Shown: in pieces, positions 51,995 through 63,950 of the stretch
Numbering within the stretch: the stretch's first letter is position 1
How the letters are laid out: each line of letters opens with the position of its first letter
NCBI RefSeq assembly: GCF_001500045.1
Contig: NZ_LQIX01000008.1
Location: 54,866-118,865, forward strand
DNA: 64,000 nt
Origin: Mycobacterium sp. GA-1199
GTDB taxonomy: Bacteria > Actinomycetota > Actinomycetes > Mycobacteriales > Mycobacteriaceae
Direction: 5' to 3'
Notes under the pieces: model-generated
What the model was told of the DNA's origin: nothing
Databases searched by the model: none
Seen by the model: only the letters and a program-made list of their open reading frames with translations
Position numbers and translations under genes: made by a program

Positions 51995-53203
51995 GTGCAG
52001 TACGGTTCACCGGTGGTCTATGCCACCGACACGCTGCTGGCTCTCAACGATCGCGGTGCGGGCGTACCGATCCGGGAGCTCGCGCTGGTCGGGCTGACGG
52101 CGGCAATCATCACCTACTTCGCGACCGGATGGGTCAGGGTTCTGGCGCGTCGCTTCGGGGCCGTCGCGATCCCGCGCGACCGAGACGTGCACGCGCAACC
52201 CATTCCGCGGATGGGTGGGCTCGCGATGTACATCGGCGTCGCGTTCGCGGTCCTGCTGGCCTCCCAACTCCCGGCCCTGACGCGGGGGTTCGTCTATTCG
52301 ACGGGCATGCCCGCGGTCGTCGTCGCCGGGGGGCTGATCATGGTCGTCGGCCTGATCGACGACCGTTGGGGCTTGGATTCCCTGACGAAGTTCGCCGGCC
52401 AGATCACCGCGGCCAGTGTGCTCGTCACGATGGGGGTGGCGTGGAGCGTGCTCTACATTCCGATCGGCGGCGTCGGCACCATCGTCCTGGATCAGGTGTC
52501 GTCGATTCTGCTGACGCTGGCGCTGACGGTCTCGATCGTCAACGCGATGAACTTCATCGACGGTCTCGACGGGCTCGCGGCCGGCCTCGGGCTGATCACC
52601 GCGTCGGCAATCTGCATCTTCTCGGTGGGGCTGCTACGCGACCACGGCGGCGACGTCCTGTTCTATCCGCCCGCGGTGATCTCCGTGGTGCTGGCCGGGG
52701 TGTGCCTCGGATTCCTGCCGCACAACTTCCACCCCGCCAAGATCTTCATGGGCGACTCCGGGTCGATGCTGATCGGCCTGATGCTCGCGGCGGCGGCGAC
52801 CACGGCCGCCGGTCCCATCTCGCAGACGGCGTACGGGGTGCGTGACGTCTTCGCGCTGCTGTCGCCGTTCCTGCTCGTGGTCGCGGTGATGTTCGTGCCC
52901 GCCCTGGACACCCTGCTGGCGATCATCCGGCGCACCCGGGCCGGCGTCCACTTCACGACACCGGACAAGATGCACCTACATCACCGGTTGCTCCAGATCG
53001 GCCATTCGCACCGGCGCGTGGTCCTGGTGATCTATCTGTGGGTGAGCATCGTGTGCTTCGGCGCGGCCAGCACCATCTTCTTCGATCCGCGCTACAGCGG
53101 AGCCGTCATGCTGGCCGCAATTCTGGTCGCCGTCGTCGTCACTTTGATCCCTCTTCTCCGTCGGCGGAACGGCCAATTCCAGCCGATGTACGACGAAAAG
53201 TAG
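51995..53203 (+). CDS. wecA: UDP-GlcNAc:decaprenyl-phosphate GlcNAc-1-phosphate transferase WecA
   Basis: This 402-residue membrane enzyme has about 11 helices and starts arabinogalactan linker synthesis by placing GlcNAc-1-P on decaprenyl phosphate. Motifs: DVHAQPIPRMGGLAM, GLIDDRWGLD, NAMNFIDGLDGLAAG, the catalytic Asp region KIFMGDSGSMLIG, and MHLHHRLLQIGHSHRR. It matches Rv1302 (rfe). GTG 51995 (VQYGSP) aligns with the M. tuberculosis start; it lies 11 bases after the Sua5-family gene. Confidence 0.95.
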   Translation: MQYGSPVVYATDTLLALNDRGAGVPIRELALVGLTAAIITYFATGWVRVLARRFGAVAIPRDRDVHAQPIPRMGGLAMYIGVAFAVLLASQLPALTRGFVYSTGMPAVVVAGGLIMVVGLIDDRWGLDSLTKFAGQITAASVLVTMGVAWSVLYIPIGGVGTIVLDQVSSILLTLALTVSIVNAMNFIDGLDGLAAGLGLITASAICIFSVGLLRDHGGDVLFYPPAVISVVLAGVCLGFLPHNFHPAKIFMGDSGSMLIGLMLAAAATTAAGPISQTAYGVRDVFALLSPFLLVVAVMFVPALDTLLAIIRRTRAGVHFTTPDKMHLHHRLLQIGHSHRRVVLVIYLWVSIVCFGAASTIFFDPRYSGAVMLAAILVAVVVTLIPLLRRRNGQFQPMYDEK

Positions 53204-53231
53204 TAGACCCTCTTTTATGCCTCCCACCATG

Positions 53232-53240
53232 TGTTAGGGT
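53232..53240 (+). promoter_or_regulatory. Extended -10 of the atp operon
   Basis: TG-T-TAGGGT: TAGGGT at 53235-53240 with a TGN extension at 53232. No clear -35 is present. It would give a leader of about 95 bases before the small ORF at 53340. The rest of 53241-53339 holds nothing recognised. Confidence 0.4.
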
Positions 53241-53339
53241 GCATTCAGAACCCGAAATAACCTCGCGGGTTGCCGGCCCCCGGGCCATCGGTAGACCACC
53301 GATCGGAACGGAACCACGACCGACAAAGGGAGCTGCCCC

Positions 53340-53444
53340 GTGGGTGATTCCAGCGAGCCAAATGCCCTCCGATACGCTCAGGAAGCCACGCACGCAAATC
53401 ATCGGGGCAACCACCGTGAACCGCGGATTGAGGTGAAGTTGTGA
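53340..53444 (+). CDS. Unannotated 34-residue ORF coupled to atpI
   Basis: GTG 53340 has GGGAG seven bases upstream and opens a 34-codon frame ([20 protein letters not shown], then [12 protein letters not shown]). Its TGA (53442-53444) overlaps the atpI GTG (53441-53443) by four bases, exactly like the other coupled genes here. The product is hydrophilic, rich in Glu, Arg, His and Asn, with no membrane segment. It lies first in the ATP synthase operon. It resembles no family I can name. Good RBS plus GTGA overlap argue for real translation. Confidence 0.55.
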   Translation: MGDSSEPNALRYAQEATHANHRGNHREPRIEVKL

Positions 53445-53893
53445 CGACGCCAGCGCAAGATGCGCCATTGGTGTTGCCATCCGTTGCGTTCCGCCCGTTG
53501 CGGCTCTCGGTGATCTGCCTCGCGCTGACCGTGCTCGCAACCGTGGCGACCGCCCTGCTCGGCCACCCGATGGTCGGAATCTTCTTCGGCATCGGCTTGG
53601 GCCTCGGCTTGTTCAACGCGATCCTGGTCCGCCGATCGGCGCTTCGGATCACCGCCCACGCGCACCCGCTGAAGAGCAAGATGGCCGTGAACTCCGCGAT
53701 CCGCTTGATGGTCCTGACGGTGATCGGACTGGTGATCGCGTTCGTGTTCCGGCCCGAAGGGTTGGGCGTGGTCTTCGGAATGGCGTTGTTCCAAATGCTG
53801 CTCGTGTTCTCGACCGCCGTGCCCGTCGCGCGGAAGCTGCGCGCAGGCAGCCCGACCGACACCGTTGGATCCCAAGGGGAGGCCACCCAGTAA
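53441..53893 (+). CDS. atpI: ATP synthase accessory protein AtpI-like
   Basis: This membrane protein of about 150 residues has four helices ([82 protein letters not shown]). It corresponds to Rv1303; AtpI proteins help assemble the c-ring. GTG 53441 has aggtgaag as RBS and overlaps the stop of the upstream small ORF. Its stop overlaps the atpB ATG by one base (TAATG). Confidence 0.88.
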   Translation: MTTPAQDAPLVLPSVAFRPLRLSVICLALTVLATVATALLGHPMVGIFFGIGLGLGLFNAILVRRSALRITAHAHPLKSKMAVNSAIRLMVLTVIGLVIAFVFRPEGLGVVFGMALFQMLLVFSTAVPVARKLRAGSPTDTVGSQGEATQ

Positions 53894-54648
53894 TGACCGA
53901 AACCATCCTCGCCGCCGACTCCGGAATTCACGTCGGCACACATACCGAGGCCAATTGGTTTGGGCTGACTGTTAACACCGATACGTTGTTGTCCGCGTCG
54001 ATCGCCGCCGTGATCGTGCTGGCGCTGGCGTTCTACCTGCGCGCAAAGGTGACGTCGACCGGCGTGCCCAGCGGAGTGCAACTCTTCTGGGAAGCCATCA
54101 CCGTCCAGGTGCGCAACCAGGTCGAGTCCGCGATCGGTATGAAGATCGCGCCGTTCGTGCTGCCCCTTGCTGTGACACTGTTCGTCTACATCCTCATCGC
54201 GAACTGGCTGTCGGTATTCCCGTGGCAGTACAGCGATGAGACCGGTATCCACGAACTGCTCAAACCCGCCGCCTCCGACATCAACTTCGTTGTGGCGCTC
54301 GGCCTGTTCGTGTTCTTCTGCTACCACGCCGCCGGGTTCTGGCGCCGGGGTCCGATCGGCCACCCCGTGCGACTGCTCAAAGGACACGTGGCGTTTCTCG
54401 CCCCGATCAACCTCGTCGAGGAGCTCGCCAAGCCAGTCTCGTTGTCCCTCCGACTTTTCGGCAACGTCTTCGCCGGCGGCATCATGGTCACGATCATCGC
54501 GCTGTTCCCGGCCTACATCCTGTGGGCGCCGAACGCCCTGTGGAAAATGTTCGAATTGTTCATCGGCGCGATCCAGGCGTTCATCTTCGCGTTGCTGACG
54601 ATCTTGTACTTCGGCCAGTCGATGGAGCTTGAGGACGAACATCACTGA
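53893..54648 (+). CDS. atpB: ATP synthase F0 subunit a
   Basis: This 251-residue integral membrane subunit forms the proton half-channels. About six helices are visible; the essential Arg is Arg187 by this start, in [18 protein letters not shown], and the late helix [22 protein letters not shown] is typical. It works against the c-ring encoded next (atpE, 65 bases on). Confidence 0.97.
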   Translation: MTETILAADSGIHVGTHTEANWFGLTVNTDTLLSASIAAVIVLALAFYLRAKVTSTGVPSGVQLFWEAITVQVRNQVESAIGMKIAPFVLPLAVTLFVYILIANWLSVFPWQYSDETGIHELLKPAASDINFVVALGLFVFFCYHAAGFWRRGPIGHPVRLLKGHVAFLAPINLVEELAKPVSLSLRLFGNVFAGGIMVTIIALFPAYILWAPNALWKMFELFIGAIQAFIFALLTILYFGQSMELEDEHH

Positions 54649-54710
54649 CCACGCGGAAATGCTCGACAAAACCACCTGGTAGGACTGCTACCAGATATCA
54701 AGGAGGATAA

Positions 54711-54962
<252 letters not shown>

Positions 54963-54970
54963 AGCCGGCC

Positions 54971-55483
54971 ATGGCTGACTCGAACGTCGTTCTGTTGGCT
55001 CAGGGAGGTGGCCAGAACTTCCTGATCCCCAACGGCACCTTCATCTTCGTGCTGCTGATCTTCTTGATCGTGCTCGGAGTGATCGCCAAGTGGGTCGTGC
55101 CCCCGATTTCCCGGGTCCTGCACGAGCGCGAGGCGATGGTGTACAAGACGGCCGAGGACAACAAACGGGCAGCCCAGTTGCGGGCTGCCGCGGATGCCGA
55201 CTATCGCAACGTGATGGCGGATGCCCGCCGCGAGGCGACGACTGTCCGTGAGGAAGCCCGCGCTGAGGGTCGCAAGATCGTCGACGACGCGCGGGCCCGC
55301 GCCAATGCGGAGGTATCGACGCTTCTGCAGCAGGCGAACGAGCAGCTCACGCAACAGTCGCGGGCTCTGACGGCCGATCTCCAGTCGTCGGTGGAGACGT
55401 TGGCTGCCAACCTCGCGAGTCGGGTGCTCGGCGTCGACGTGGCTACGCGCACGGTGCCGGTCGCGACAGGACGGGAGCGCTGA
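54971..55483 (+). CDS. atpF: ATP synthase F0 subunit b
   Basis: This 170-residue peripheral-stalk subunit has one N-terminal helix in the membrane ([22 protein letters not shown], about 20-42), then a long charged coiled coil ([25 protein letters not shown] onward). It pairs with the b-like N-terminus of AtpH. It lies eight bases after atpE and three before atpH. Confidence 0.96.
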   Translation: MADSNVVLLAQGGGQNFLIPNGTFIFVLLIFLIVLGVIAKWVVPPISRVLHEREAMVYKTAEDNKRAAQLRAAADADYRNVMADARREATTVREEARAEGRKIVDDARARANAEVSTLLQQANEQLTQQSRALTADLQSSVETLAANLASRVLGVDVATRTVPVATGRER

Positions 55484-55486
55484 CGA

Positions 55487-56818
55487 ATGTCGACCTTCAT
55501 CGGCCAGCTCATCGGCTTTGCCCTCATTGTGTTCGTGGTCGTCAAATTTGTTGTGCCGCCGGTGCGCAACATGATGAGGACGCAGCAGGAGACGGTCCGA
55601 AACCAGCTCGCTGAACACACCGAGGCCGAGAAGAAGGTGGCCGACGCCGACACCGAGCACGCGAAGGCGCTGGAGCAGGCCAAGGCCGAGGCTGCGAATG
55701 TGATCGAAGAGGCCCGCAAGGATGCCGAGATCATCGCCGAGCAGCTGCGCGCACAGGCCGACGTCGAGCTGGAACGCATCAAAACGCTGGGGGCGCAACA
55801 AGTTCAGCTTCTGCGCCAGCAGCTCGTTCGCGAGCTCCGGCAGAGCCTCGGCGCCGAATCGGTGCAGCGGGCCGGCAATCTCGTCCGCGACTTCGTCTCC
55901 GACAGCGCCGAGCAGTCGGCGACAGTCGACCGCTTCCTGGCCGAGCTCGACGAGATGGCCCCGTCGTCGACGACGTTCACAGACGTCGTCACGGCGAAGC
56001 TTCGGGCCGCCAGCCGCGAGTCCCTGACTCAGTTGGTCGAGCGGTTCGACGGGGTGGCCAACGGTCTGGATGCGGACGCGCTGACGCGGTTGGCTGACGA
56101 TCTGGCTTCCACATCGAAACTGTTGCGCCGCGAACCAGTGCTCTCCCGGCATCTGGCCGATCCATCCAGTGCTGATGAGCCCAAGGTTCGGCTCGTCGAG
56201 CGGCTGCTCTCGGGAAAGGTCTCGGACTCCGCGCTCGACCTCTTCAAAACGGCTGTGTCGCAGCGTTGGTCGGCCACCTCCGATCTGATTCACAGCATCC
56301 AGCACCTCGCCCGGCTGGCCCTTTTGGTGCGGGCCGAGGGGGAGGGCCAGATCGAGGACGTCGAAGACCAGCTGTTCCGGTTCAGTCGCATCCTCGATTC
56401 CGAGCCACGCCTGATCTCGCTGCTGGGCGAGTACACGGCCCCGCTCGAGGGACGGATTGGGCTGCTGAACAACGTGCTTGGGCGCCGGGCGAGCAAGAAC
56501 ACCGCCGACCTGCTGCGTCAGACACTCGATCTGCTGCACGGGGAGCGCGCCGACGAGGCCGTTCGCGAACTCGCGAATCTTGCCGTCTCGCGGCGCGGTG
56601 AAGTCGTTGCGCAGGTTCGCGCGGCCGCCGAGCTCAGTGACGACCAAAGCCAGCGGCTCACCGAACTGCTCACCCGTATCTACGGTCGTCCGGTGTCGAT
56701 CCAGCTCGACGTGAACCCCGAACTGCTCGGCGGCTTGACGATCGCCGTCGGTGACGAGGTGATCGACGGTTCGCTGGCGTCGAAGCTGGCGGCGGCCGAG
56801 ACCCGCTTACCCGACTGA
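55487..56818 (+). CDS. atpH: ATP synthase b-delta fusion subunit
   Basis: This 443-residue mycobacterial fusion has an N-terminal b-type part with one membrane helix ([22 protein letters not shown]) and coiled coil to about residue 160, an insertion, and a C-terminal delta domain ([47 protein letters not shown]; ending [37 protein letters not shown]). It links the stator to the top of F1. A gap of 44 bases separates it from atpA. Confidence 0.97.
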   Translation: MSTFIGQLIGFALIVFVVVKFVVPPVRNMMRTQQETVRNQLAEHTEAEKKVADADTEHAKALEQAKAEAANVIEEARKDAEIIAEQLRAQADVELERIKTLGAQQVQLLRQQLVRELRQSLGAESVQRAGNLVRDFVSDSAEQSATVDRFLAELDEMAPSSTTFTDVVTAKLRAASRESLTQLVERFDGVANGLDADALTRLADDLASTSKLLRREPVLSRHLADPSSADEPKVRLVERLLSGKVSDSALDLFKTAVSQRWSATSDLIHSIQHLARLALLVRAEGEGQIEDVEDQLFRFSRILDSEPRLISLLGEYTAPLEGRIGLLNNVLGRRASKNTADLLRQTLDLLHGERADEAVRELANLAVSRRGEVVAQVRAAAELSDDQSQRLTELLTRIYGRPVSIQLDVNPELLGGLTIAVGDEVIDGSLASKLAAAETRLPD

Positions 56819-56862
56819 CCCACCACACCAAGACCACACACGAAGTAGGAAGACAGAACACC

Positions 56863-58509
56863 ATGGCAGAGTTGACGATCTCGGCGGATGAGATCCAGGG
56901 CGCGATCGAGGAGTATGTCTCCGGCTTCGAGGCGGACACCGAGCGCGAAGAGATCGGCACCGTCATCGACGCCGGCGACGGTATCGCTCACGTCGAGGGA
57001 CTCCCGTCGGTGATGACCCAGGAGCTGCTGGAGTTCCCCGGTGGCGTGCTGGGCGTGGCGCTGAACCTCGACGAGCACAGCGTCGGCGCGGTCATCCTCG
57101 GTGACTTCGAGAAGATCGAAGAGGGCCAGCAGGTGAAGCGCACCGGCGAGGTCCTCTCGGTGCCGGTGGGCGATGGCTTCCTCGGTCGCGTGGTCAACCC
57201 GCTGGGCCAGCCGATCGACGGTCGCGGGGAGATCGAGACGACCGAACGTCGCGCCCTCGAGCTCCAGGCGCCGTCGGTGGTGCAGCGCCAGGGCGTGAGC
57301 GAGCCGCTGCAGACGGGTATCAAGGCCATCGACTCGCAGACCCCGATCGGTCGTGGACAGCGCCAGCTGATCATCGGCGACCGCAAGACCGGGAAGACCG
57401 CGGTGTGCGTGGACACCATCCTCAACCAGCGGCAGAACTGGGAGACCGGCGATCCCGATCAGCAGGTCCGCTGCGTGTACGTGGCGATCGGCCAGAAGGG
57501 CACCACCATCGCCAGCGTGCGGCAGACCCTCGAAGAGGGCGGCGCGATGGAGTACACGACCATCGTCGCCGCGCCGGCATCGGACTCGGCCGGCTTCAAA
57601 TGGCTTGCGCCGTACACGGGTTCGTCCATCGCTCAGCACTGGATGTACGACGGCAAGCACGTGCTGATCGTCTTCGACGACCTGACCAAGCAGGCCGAGG
57701 CGTACCGCGCGATCTCGCTGCTGCTGCGCCGCCCGCCGGGCCGTGAGGCGTACCCGGGCGACGTCTTCTACCTGCACTCGCGCCTGCTGGAGCGCTGCGC
57801 GAAGCTCTCCGACGAGCTCGGCGGCGGCTCGCTGACCGGTCTGCCGATCATCGAGACCAAGGCCAACGACATCTCGGCGTACATCCCGACCAACGTCATC
57901 TCGATCACCGACGGTCAGTGCTTCCTGGAGACCGACCTGTTCAACCAGGGTGTGCGCCCGGCGATCAACGTCGGTGTGTCGGTGTCGCGCGTCGGTGGTG
58001 CCGCGCAGATCAAGGCAATGAAAGAGGTTGCCGGAAGTCTCCGCTTGGACCTGTCGCAGTACCGCGAACTCGAGTCGTTCGCGGCGTTCGCCTCCGATCT
58101 GGACGAGACGTCGAAGGCGCAGCTGGACCGCGGCGCACGGCTCGTTGAGTTGCTCAAGCAACCGCAGAGCAGCCCGATGCCGGTCGAGGACCAGGTGGTC
58201 GCGATCTTCCTGGGCACCAGGGGGCACCTGGATTCCGTTCCCGTGGAAGACGTTCAGAAGTTCGAGCGGGAATTCCTCGATCACGTGAAGGGGTCGCAGG
58301 AGGGCATCCTCAAGGAGATCCGGGAGAGCAAGAAGCTTTCCGAGGAGCTGGAGGAGAAACTCGAGAAGGTCGTCAACGACTTCAAGAAGGGCTTCGCCAC
58401 CACCGACGGCAGCTCGGTCGTGCCCGACGAGCATGTCGAGGCGATGGACGAGGAAGACGTCGAAAAGGAATCGGTGAAGGTTCGCAAGCCCGCACCGAAG
58501 AAGAAGTAA
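56863..58509 (+). CDS. atpA: ATP synthase F1 subunit alpha
   Basis: This 548-residue nucleotide-binding, non-catalytic subunit has Walker A GDRKTGKT at residues 172-179, a beta-barrel N-domain ([31 protein letters not shown]) and the signature [21 protein letters not shown]. The C-terminus carries the mycobacterial extension of about 35 residues ([18 protein letters not shown], ending KPAPKKK), known to suppress ATP hydrolysis in mycobacterial enzymes. RBS gtaggaag. Confidence 0.98.
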   Translation: MAELTISADEIQGAIEEYVSGFEADTEREEIGTVIDAGDGIAHVEGLPSVMTQELLEFPGGVLGVALNLDEHSVGAVILGDFEKIEEGQQVKRTGEVLSVPVGDGFLGRVVNPLGQPIDGRGEIETTERRALELQAPSVVQRQGVSEPLQTGIKAIDSQTPIGRGQRQLIIGDRKTGKTAVCVDTILNQRQNWETGDPDQQVRCVYVAIGQKGTTIASVRQTLEEGGAMEYTTIVAAPASDSAGFKWLAPYTGSSIAQHWMYDGKHVLIVFDDLTKQAEAYRAISLLLRRPPGREAYPGDVFYLHSRLLERCAKLSDELGGGSLTGLPIIETKANDISAYIPTNVISITDGQCFLETDLFNQGVRPAINVGVSVSRVGGAAQIKAMKEVAGSLRLDLSQYRELESFAAFASDLDETSKAQLDRGARLVELLKQPQSSPMPVEDQVVAIFLGTRGHLDSVPVEDVQKFEREFLDHVKGSQEGILKEIRESKKLSEELEEKLEKVVNDFKKGFATTDGSSVVPDEHVEAMDEEDVEKESVKVRKPAPKKK

Positions 58510-58522
58510 GGCCTGAACACAG

Positions 58523-59449
58523 ATGGCTGCCACACTGCGCGAATTGCGCGGCCGCATCCGCTCCGCGGGCTCGATCAAGAAGATCACCAAAGCCCAGGAA
58601 CTGATCGCGACGTCGCGCATCGCCAAGGCGCAGGCTCGAGTCGAGGCGGCTCGGCCCTACGACCGCGAGATCACGAACATGCTCACCGAACTCGCGAGTG
58701 CGAGCGCACTGGATCACCCGCTGCTCGTCCCGCGTGAGAACCCTCGGCGGGCTGCCGTGTTGGTGGTCTCCTCGGACCGGGGTCTGGCCGGTGCGTACAA
58801 CGCGAACATCTTCCGGAGGTCTGAGGAGCTGTTTTCGCTTCTTCGTTCGGAGGGCAAGGACCCCGTCCTGTACGTGGTGGGCCGAAAAGCTCTCGGCTAC
58901 TACAGCTTCCGCAACTGGGACATCCAGGAGTCGTGGACCGGATTCTCCGAGCGCCCCGATTACGAGAACGCCCAGGAGATCGCGAGCACACTGGTCGATG
59001 CGTTCACGGCCGGTGAGGATGACGAAGGCGACGACCCCGGTGCCGACAACGTCCTGGGAGTCGACGAACTGCACATCGTCTTCACTGAATTCAGGTCGAT
59101 GCTGTCGCAGTCGGCGATTGCACGACGGATCGCACCGATGGTGGTGGAGTACAGCGAAGAAGACCCCGGGCTGCAGACGCTGTTCTCCTTCGAACCGGAC
59201 GCCGAGACCCTCTTCGGCGCTCTGTTGCCCCGTTACATCTCCACCCGCATCTTCGCCGCGCTGCTCGAGGCGGCGGCGTCGGAGTCGGCTTCTCGCCGAC
59301 GCGCCATGAAGTCGGCGACCGACAACGCCGACGATCTCATCAAGGATCTGACCCTGATGGCCAACCGCGAGCGGCAATCTCAGATCACCCAGGAAATCAG
59401 CGAAATCGTCGGTGGCGCGAACGCGCTTGCGGACGCCGCCAAGAAGTAG
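58523..59449 (+). CDS. atpG: ATP synthase F1 subunit gamma
   Basis: This 308-residue rotor shaft has conserved N- and C-terminal coiled-coil helices ([67 protein letters not shown]). The acidic insertion [14 protein letters not shown] near residues 166-179 is the mycobacteria-specific gamma loop, studied as a drug target. It lies between atpA (13 bases) and atpD (21 bases). Confidence 0.97.
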   Translation: MAATLRELRGRIRSAGSIKKITKAQELIATSRIAKAQARVEAARPYDREITNMLTELASASALDHPLLVPRENPRRAAVLVVSSDRGLAGAYNANIFRRSEELFSLLRSEGKDPVLYVVGRKALGYYSFRNWDIQESWTGFSERPDYENAQEIASTLVDAFTAGEDDEGDDPGADNVLGVDELHIVFTEFRSMLSQSAIARRIAPMVVEYSEEDPGLQTLFSFEPDAETLFGALLPRYISTRIFAALLEAAASESASRRRAMKSATDNADDLIKDLTLMANRERQSQITQEISEIVGGANALADAAKK

Positions 59450-60997
<1,548 letters not shown>

Positions 60998-60999
60998 CG

Positions 61000-61365
61000 A
61001 TGGCGGATTTGGACGTCGACATTGTCGCCGTCGAGCGGGAAATCTGGTCGGGTAAGGCGACGTTCCTGTTCACCCGCACCACTGCGGGTGAGATCGGCAT
61101 CCTGCCCCGCCATATCCCGTTGGTTGCTCAACTCGTCGACGACGCCATGGTGCGCGTCGAGCGAGAGGGCGAAGAGGATCTGCGTATCGCCGTCGACGGC
61201 GGATTCATGTCGGTCACCGGTGAAGGCGTGATCATCCTTGCGGAGTCCGCCGAGCTCGAGTCCGAGATCGATGGCGACCGTGCGCGGCAGGACTCCGAAT
61301 CCGACGATCCCGCAGTTGCGGCAAAGGGTCGAGCCAGGCTTCGCGCCCTGGGTCAGCTCGACTAG
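61000..61365 (+). CDS. atpC: ATP synthase F1 subunit epsilon
   Basis: This 121-residue subunit couples rotor to c-ring. The N-terminal beta-sandwich reads [42 protein letters not shown]; the C-terminal helical part is short, as in other mycobacteria. Length equals that of Rv1311. It lies two bases after atpD and is the last structural gene of the operon. Confidence 0.96.
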   Translation: MADLDVDIVAVEREIWSGKATFLFTRTTAGEIGILPRHIPLVAQLVDDAMVRVEREGEEDLRIAVDGGFMSVTGEGVIILAESAELESEIDGDRARQDSESDDPAVAAKGRARLRALGQLD

Positions 61366-61374
61366 CGGTAACCG

Positions 61375-61821
61375 ATGAGCGCGCTCATGTTCATCATGGT
61401 CGCGCTCATCTGCGTGCTGCTTTTCGTCGTCATCGCGCTGTGCTACCGGCTGTGGAAGCTACGGCAGGTAGGCGGTACAGCGGCGATCCTGCGGGACGTA
61501 CCCGCTGTCGGCGGTCAAGGATGGCGTCACGGTGTAATGCGTTATCGCGGTGGCGAAGCCGGGTTCTACCGGTTGTCGAGCCTGCGTTGGTGGCCGGATC
61601 GCCGGTTGAGCCGCCGCGGGCTGGAGATCGTGTCGCGGCGAGGTCCGCGCGGCGACGAGTTCGACATCATGACAGACGAGATCGTGGTGCTCGAGTTGCG
61701 CGACACCAGCCCTGAACGCCGTCGTGGCTACGAGATTGCGCTGGATCGCGGTGCGCTGACGGCGTTTCTGTCCTGGTTGGAGTCCCGGCCGTCACCTCGC
61801 GCGCGACGCCGAAGCTTCTAA
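61375..61821 (+). CDS. DUF2550 membrane protein (Rv1312-like)
   Basis: This 148-residue protein has one N-terminal transmembrane helix (LMFIMVALICVLLFVVIALCYRLW) followed by a basic, Arg/Trp-rich cytoplasmic domain (GWRHGVMRYRGGEAGFYRLSSLRWWPDRRLSRRGLEIVSRRGP) of the DUF2550 type. It always follows atpC in mycobacteria (Rv1312) and starts nine bases after it, so it is likely co-transcribed; a tie to ATP synthase is only inferred. No function is known. Confidence 0.9.
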   Translation: MSALMFIMVALICVLLFVVIALCYRLWKLRQVGGTAAILRDVPAVGGQGWRHGVMRYRGGEAGFYRLSSLRWWPDRRLSRRGLEIVSRRGPRGDEFDIMTDEIVVLELRDTSPERRRGYEIALDRGALTAFLSWLESRPSPRARRRSF

Positions 61822-61861
61822 TCCGTTGCCCGAGTCCGCTGTTTGGTCTTGCCGCGGGCGC

Positions 61862-62428
61862 TCATCCGCCCGGTTGCCAGAGCACGTCACCCTGCGGATT
61901 GGCGACCCGGGACAGGATGAAGAGCAGATCCGACAGCCTGTTCAGGTATTTCGCAGGTAATACGGTGATCGAATCACCGTGATACTCGACCGCCGCCCAG
62001 GCAGATCGTTCGGCGCGCCGGGCAACGGTACGAGCCACGTGCAGTAGTGCGGACAGGGGAGTACCGCCGGGCAGCACAAACGAATTCAGCGCGGGCAGCG
62101 ATTCGTTGAATTCGTCGCACCAGGCTTCCAGTCGGTCGATATAGCTTTGGGTGATCCGCAGCGGTGGGTGCTCGGGGTGCTCGACCACCGGAGTCGACAG
62201 GTCAGCGCCCGCGTCGAAGAGGTCGTTCTGAATCTGCTTGAGTACCTTCGAGATTTGCTCGGCGGGGTTTCCCAAGGCGATGGCAACGCCGATGGCGGCG
62301 TTGACTTCGTCGCAATCGGCATACGCCACGAGGCGGGCGTCATTCTTCGACACCCGACTGAAATCGCTCAGTCCCGTGGTGCCGTCATCGCCCGTGCGCG
62401 TATATATCCGGGTGAGATGAACCGCCAT
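61862..62428 (-). CDS. Cob(I)alamin adenosyltransferase, PduO type (Rv1314c-like)
   Basis: This 188-residue enzyme transfers the adenosyl group of ATP to cob(I)alamin to make adenosylcobalamin. The N-terminal ATP site is TRIYTRTGDDGTTGLSD; further family parts are DCDEVNAAIGVAIAL, LFDAGADLSTP, FVLPGGTPLSALLHVARTVARRAER and LNRLSDLLFILSRVAN. ATG 62428 (MAVHLTRIYTRTGD) is chosen; the frame is open further upstream but into the murA promoter. It lies between convergent DUF2550 and divergent murA. Confidence 0.94.
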   Translation of the reverse strand: MAVHLTRIYTRTGDDGTTGLSDFSRVSKNDARLVAYADCDEVNAAIGVAIALGNPAEQISKVLKQIQNDLFDAGADLSTPVVEHPEHPPLRITQSYIDRLEAWCDEFNESLPALNSFVLPGGTPLSALLHVARTVARRAERSAWAAVEYHGDSITVLPAKYLNRLSDLLFILSRVANPQGDVLWQPGG

Positions 62429-62462
62429 GGTCAAACCGTACCGGAACCCGTAGCCGAGGAAA

Positions 62463-62491
62463 CTGACACGGCCCGCGGCGCTGTTTAGACT
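62463..62491 (+). promoter_or_regulatory. murA promoter (leaderless)
   Basis: CTGACA (62463-62468) and TAGACT (62486-62491) are 17 bp apart. Seven bases later comes the GTG at 62499, so the murA mRNA probably begins at its start codon. Confidence 0.6.
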
Positions 62492-62498
62492 AACCCGC

Positions 62499-63752
62499 GT
62501 GAGCGAGCGATTCGTGGTGACCGGCGGAAACCGGTTATCTGGCGAAGTTGCCGTCGGGGGAGCAAAGAACAGCGTGTTGAAGCTGATGGCCGCGACCTTG
62601 TTGGCCGAAGGCACCAGCACGATCACGAATTGTCCGGACATTCTCGATGTACCGCTGATGGCCGAGGTGCTCCGAGGTCTTGGGGCGACTGTCGAACTGA
62701 ACGGCGACGTCGTCCGGATCACCTCGCCCGACGAACCCAAGTACGACGCCGACTTTGCCGCCGTGCGGCAGTTTCGTGCTTCGGTCTGCGTCTTGGGCCC
62801 GCTCGTCGGCCGCTGTAAGCGGGCCAAGGTCGCGCTGCCTGGAGGGGACGCGATCGGCTCCCGGCCGTTGGACATGCATCAGGCCGGCCTTCGTCAGTTG
62901 GGGGCACGGTGCAACATCGAGCACGGCTGCGTGGTGGCCGAGGCCGACCACCTCCGCGGCGCCGAGATCCAGCTGGAGTTTCCCTCGGTCGGGGCCACGG
63001 AGAACATCCTGATGGCCGCCGTCGTCGCCGAGGGTGTCACGACCATCCACAACGCCGCGCGCGAACCCGACGTCGTCGATCTGTGCGCGATGCTCAACCA
63101 GATGGGCGCCCAGATCTCCGGCGCGGGCACCTCGACCATGACGATCACCGGGGTCGACCGGCTTTATCCCACCGAGCATCGGGTGATCGGCGACCGTATC
63201 GTGGCCGCGACGTGGGGGATCGCCGCCGCGATGACGCACGGCGACATCTCGGTGACCGGCGTGGACCCGCAGCACCTGCAGCTGGTACTGCACAAGCTGC
63301 ACGACGCCGGCGCCACCGTGACGCAGTCCGACGACGGGTTCCGGGTGGTCCAGTACGAGCGTCCCAAAGCGGTGAACGTCGCGACGTTGCCCTTTCCCGG
63401 TTTTCCGACGGACCTGCAGCCGATGGCGATCGCCCTTGCATCGATTGCCGACGGCACGTCGATGATCACGGAGAACGTGTTCGAGGCTCGGTTCCGATTC
63501 GTTGAGGAGATGGTGCGGCTGGGAGCCGATGCCAGGACCGACGGCCACCATGCGGTGGTCCGGGGCATCTCGCAGCTCTCCAGTGCGCCGGTCTGGTCGT
63601 CGGATATCCGGGCCGGCGCCGGGCTCGTGCTGGCCGGGCTGGTCGCCGACGGCGATACCGAAGTCCACGACGTCTTCCACATCGATCGCGGCTATCCGCT
63701 GTTCGTCGAGAATCTCAAGAGCCTGGGCGCTGAAATCGAGCGCGTGACCTGA
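62499..63752 (+). CDS. murA: UDP-N-acetylglucosamine 1-carboxyvinyltransferase MurA
   Basis: This 417-residue enzyme adds enolpyruvate from PEP to UDP-GlcNAc, the first committed step of peptidoglycan synthesis. Lys23-Asn24 ([13 protein letters not shown]) is present. The fosfomycin-binding Cys of most MurAs is Asp117 here ([16 protein letters not shown]), as in M. tuberculosis, which explains intrinsic fosfomycin resistance. C-terminal family region: [31 protein letters not shown]. The rRNA operon follows in the same direction. Confidence 0.97.
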   Translation: MSERFVVTGGNRLSGEVAVGGAKNSVLKLMAATLLAEGTSTITNCPDILDVPLMAEVLRGLGATVELNGDVVRITSPDEPKYDADFAAVRQFRASVCVLGPLVGRCKRAKVALPGGDAIGSRPLDMHQAGLRQLGARCNIEHGCVVAEADHLRGAEIQLEFPSVGATENILMAAVVAEGVTTIHNAAREPDVVDLCAMLNQMGAQISGAGTSTMTITGVDRLYPTEHRVIGDRIVAATWGIAAAMTHGDISVTGVDPQHLQLVLHKLHDAGATVTQSDDGFRVVQYERPKAVNVATLPFPGFPTDLQPMAIALASIADGTSMITENVFEARFRFVEEMVRLGADARTDGHHAVVRGISQLSSAPVWSSDIRAGAGLVLAGLVADGDTEVHDVFHIDRGYPLFVENLKSLGAEIERVT

Positions 63753-63780
63753 TCGACCCGCCTGGGTCCGCGCGTCGATC
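63751..63780 (+). terminator. Inverted repeat after murA
   Basis: GATCGAC (63751-63757) and GTCGATC (63774-63780) pair perfectly around a 16-base loop, starting at the murA stop. No T-run follows, so termination is uncertain. Confidence 0.3.
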
Positions 63781-63798
63781 CTGTTCCGGCAACCCGCT

Positions 63799-63905
63799 TT
63801 GGGGTTTCCCTCCGACTGGCGTATCCTCTTGTGAGAAGCCCACGGCCCCAGGCCAATCGGACTGGAGGACGGGGTTTGACGTCTCTGTCCAGATCGGTAT
63901 AGACT
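63799..63905 (+). promoter_or_regulatory. rRNA operon promoters downstream of murA
   Basis: The main promoter has TTGACG (63876-63881) and TAGACT (63900-63905), 18 bp apart, followed by the conserved ggcagggttgcccc as in the mycobacterial murA-rrn P1. A weaker upstream candidate has TTGGGG (63799-63804) and TATCCT (63822-63827), 17 bp apart. The rRNA genes are beyond the window. Confidence 0.75.
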
Positions 63906-63930
63906 GGCAGGGTTGCCCCAAAAGCGGGTG

Positions 63931-63950
63931 TGTTGTTTGAGAACTCAATA
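63931..63950 (+). promoter_or_regulatory. rRNA leader antitermination region (boxA-type)
   Basis: TGTTGTTTGAGAACTCAATA is the conserved element found in mycobacterial pre-16S leaders near the antitermination boxA. The sequence to 64000 is T-rich leader; 16S rRNA itself is not reached. Confidence 0.65.

Noticed and set aside
53362..53436. An alternative 24-codon frame (MPSDTLRK...) in the atpI leader
   Set aside because: No RBS at its ATG; the overlapping 34-codon GTG frame has a good RBS and the GTGA overlap with atpI.
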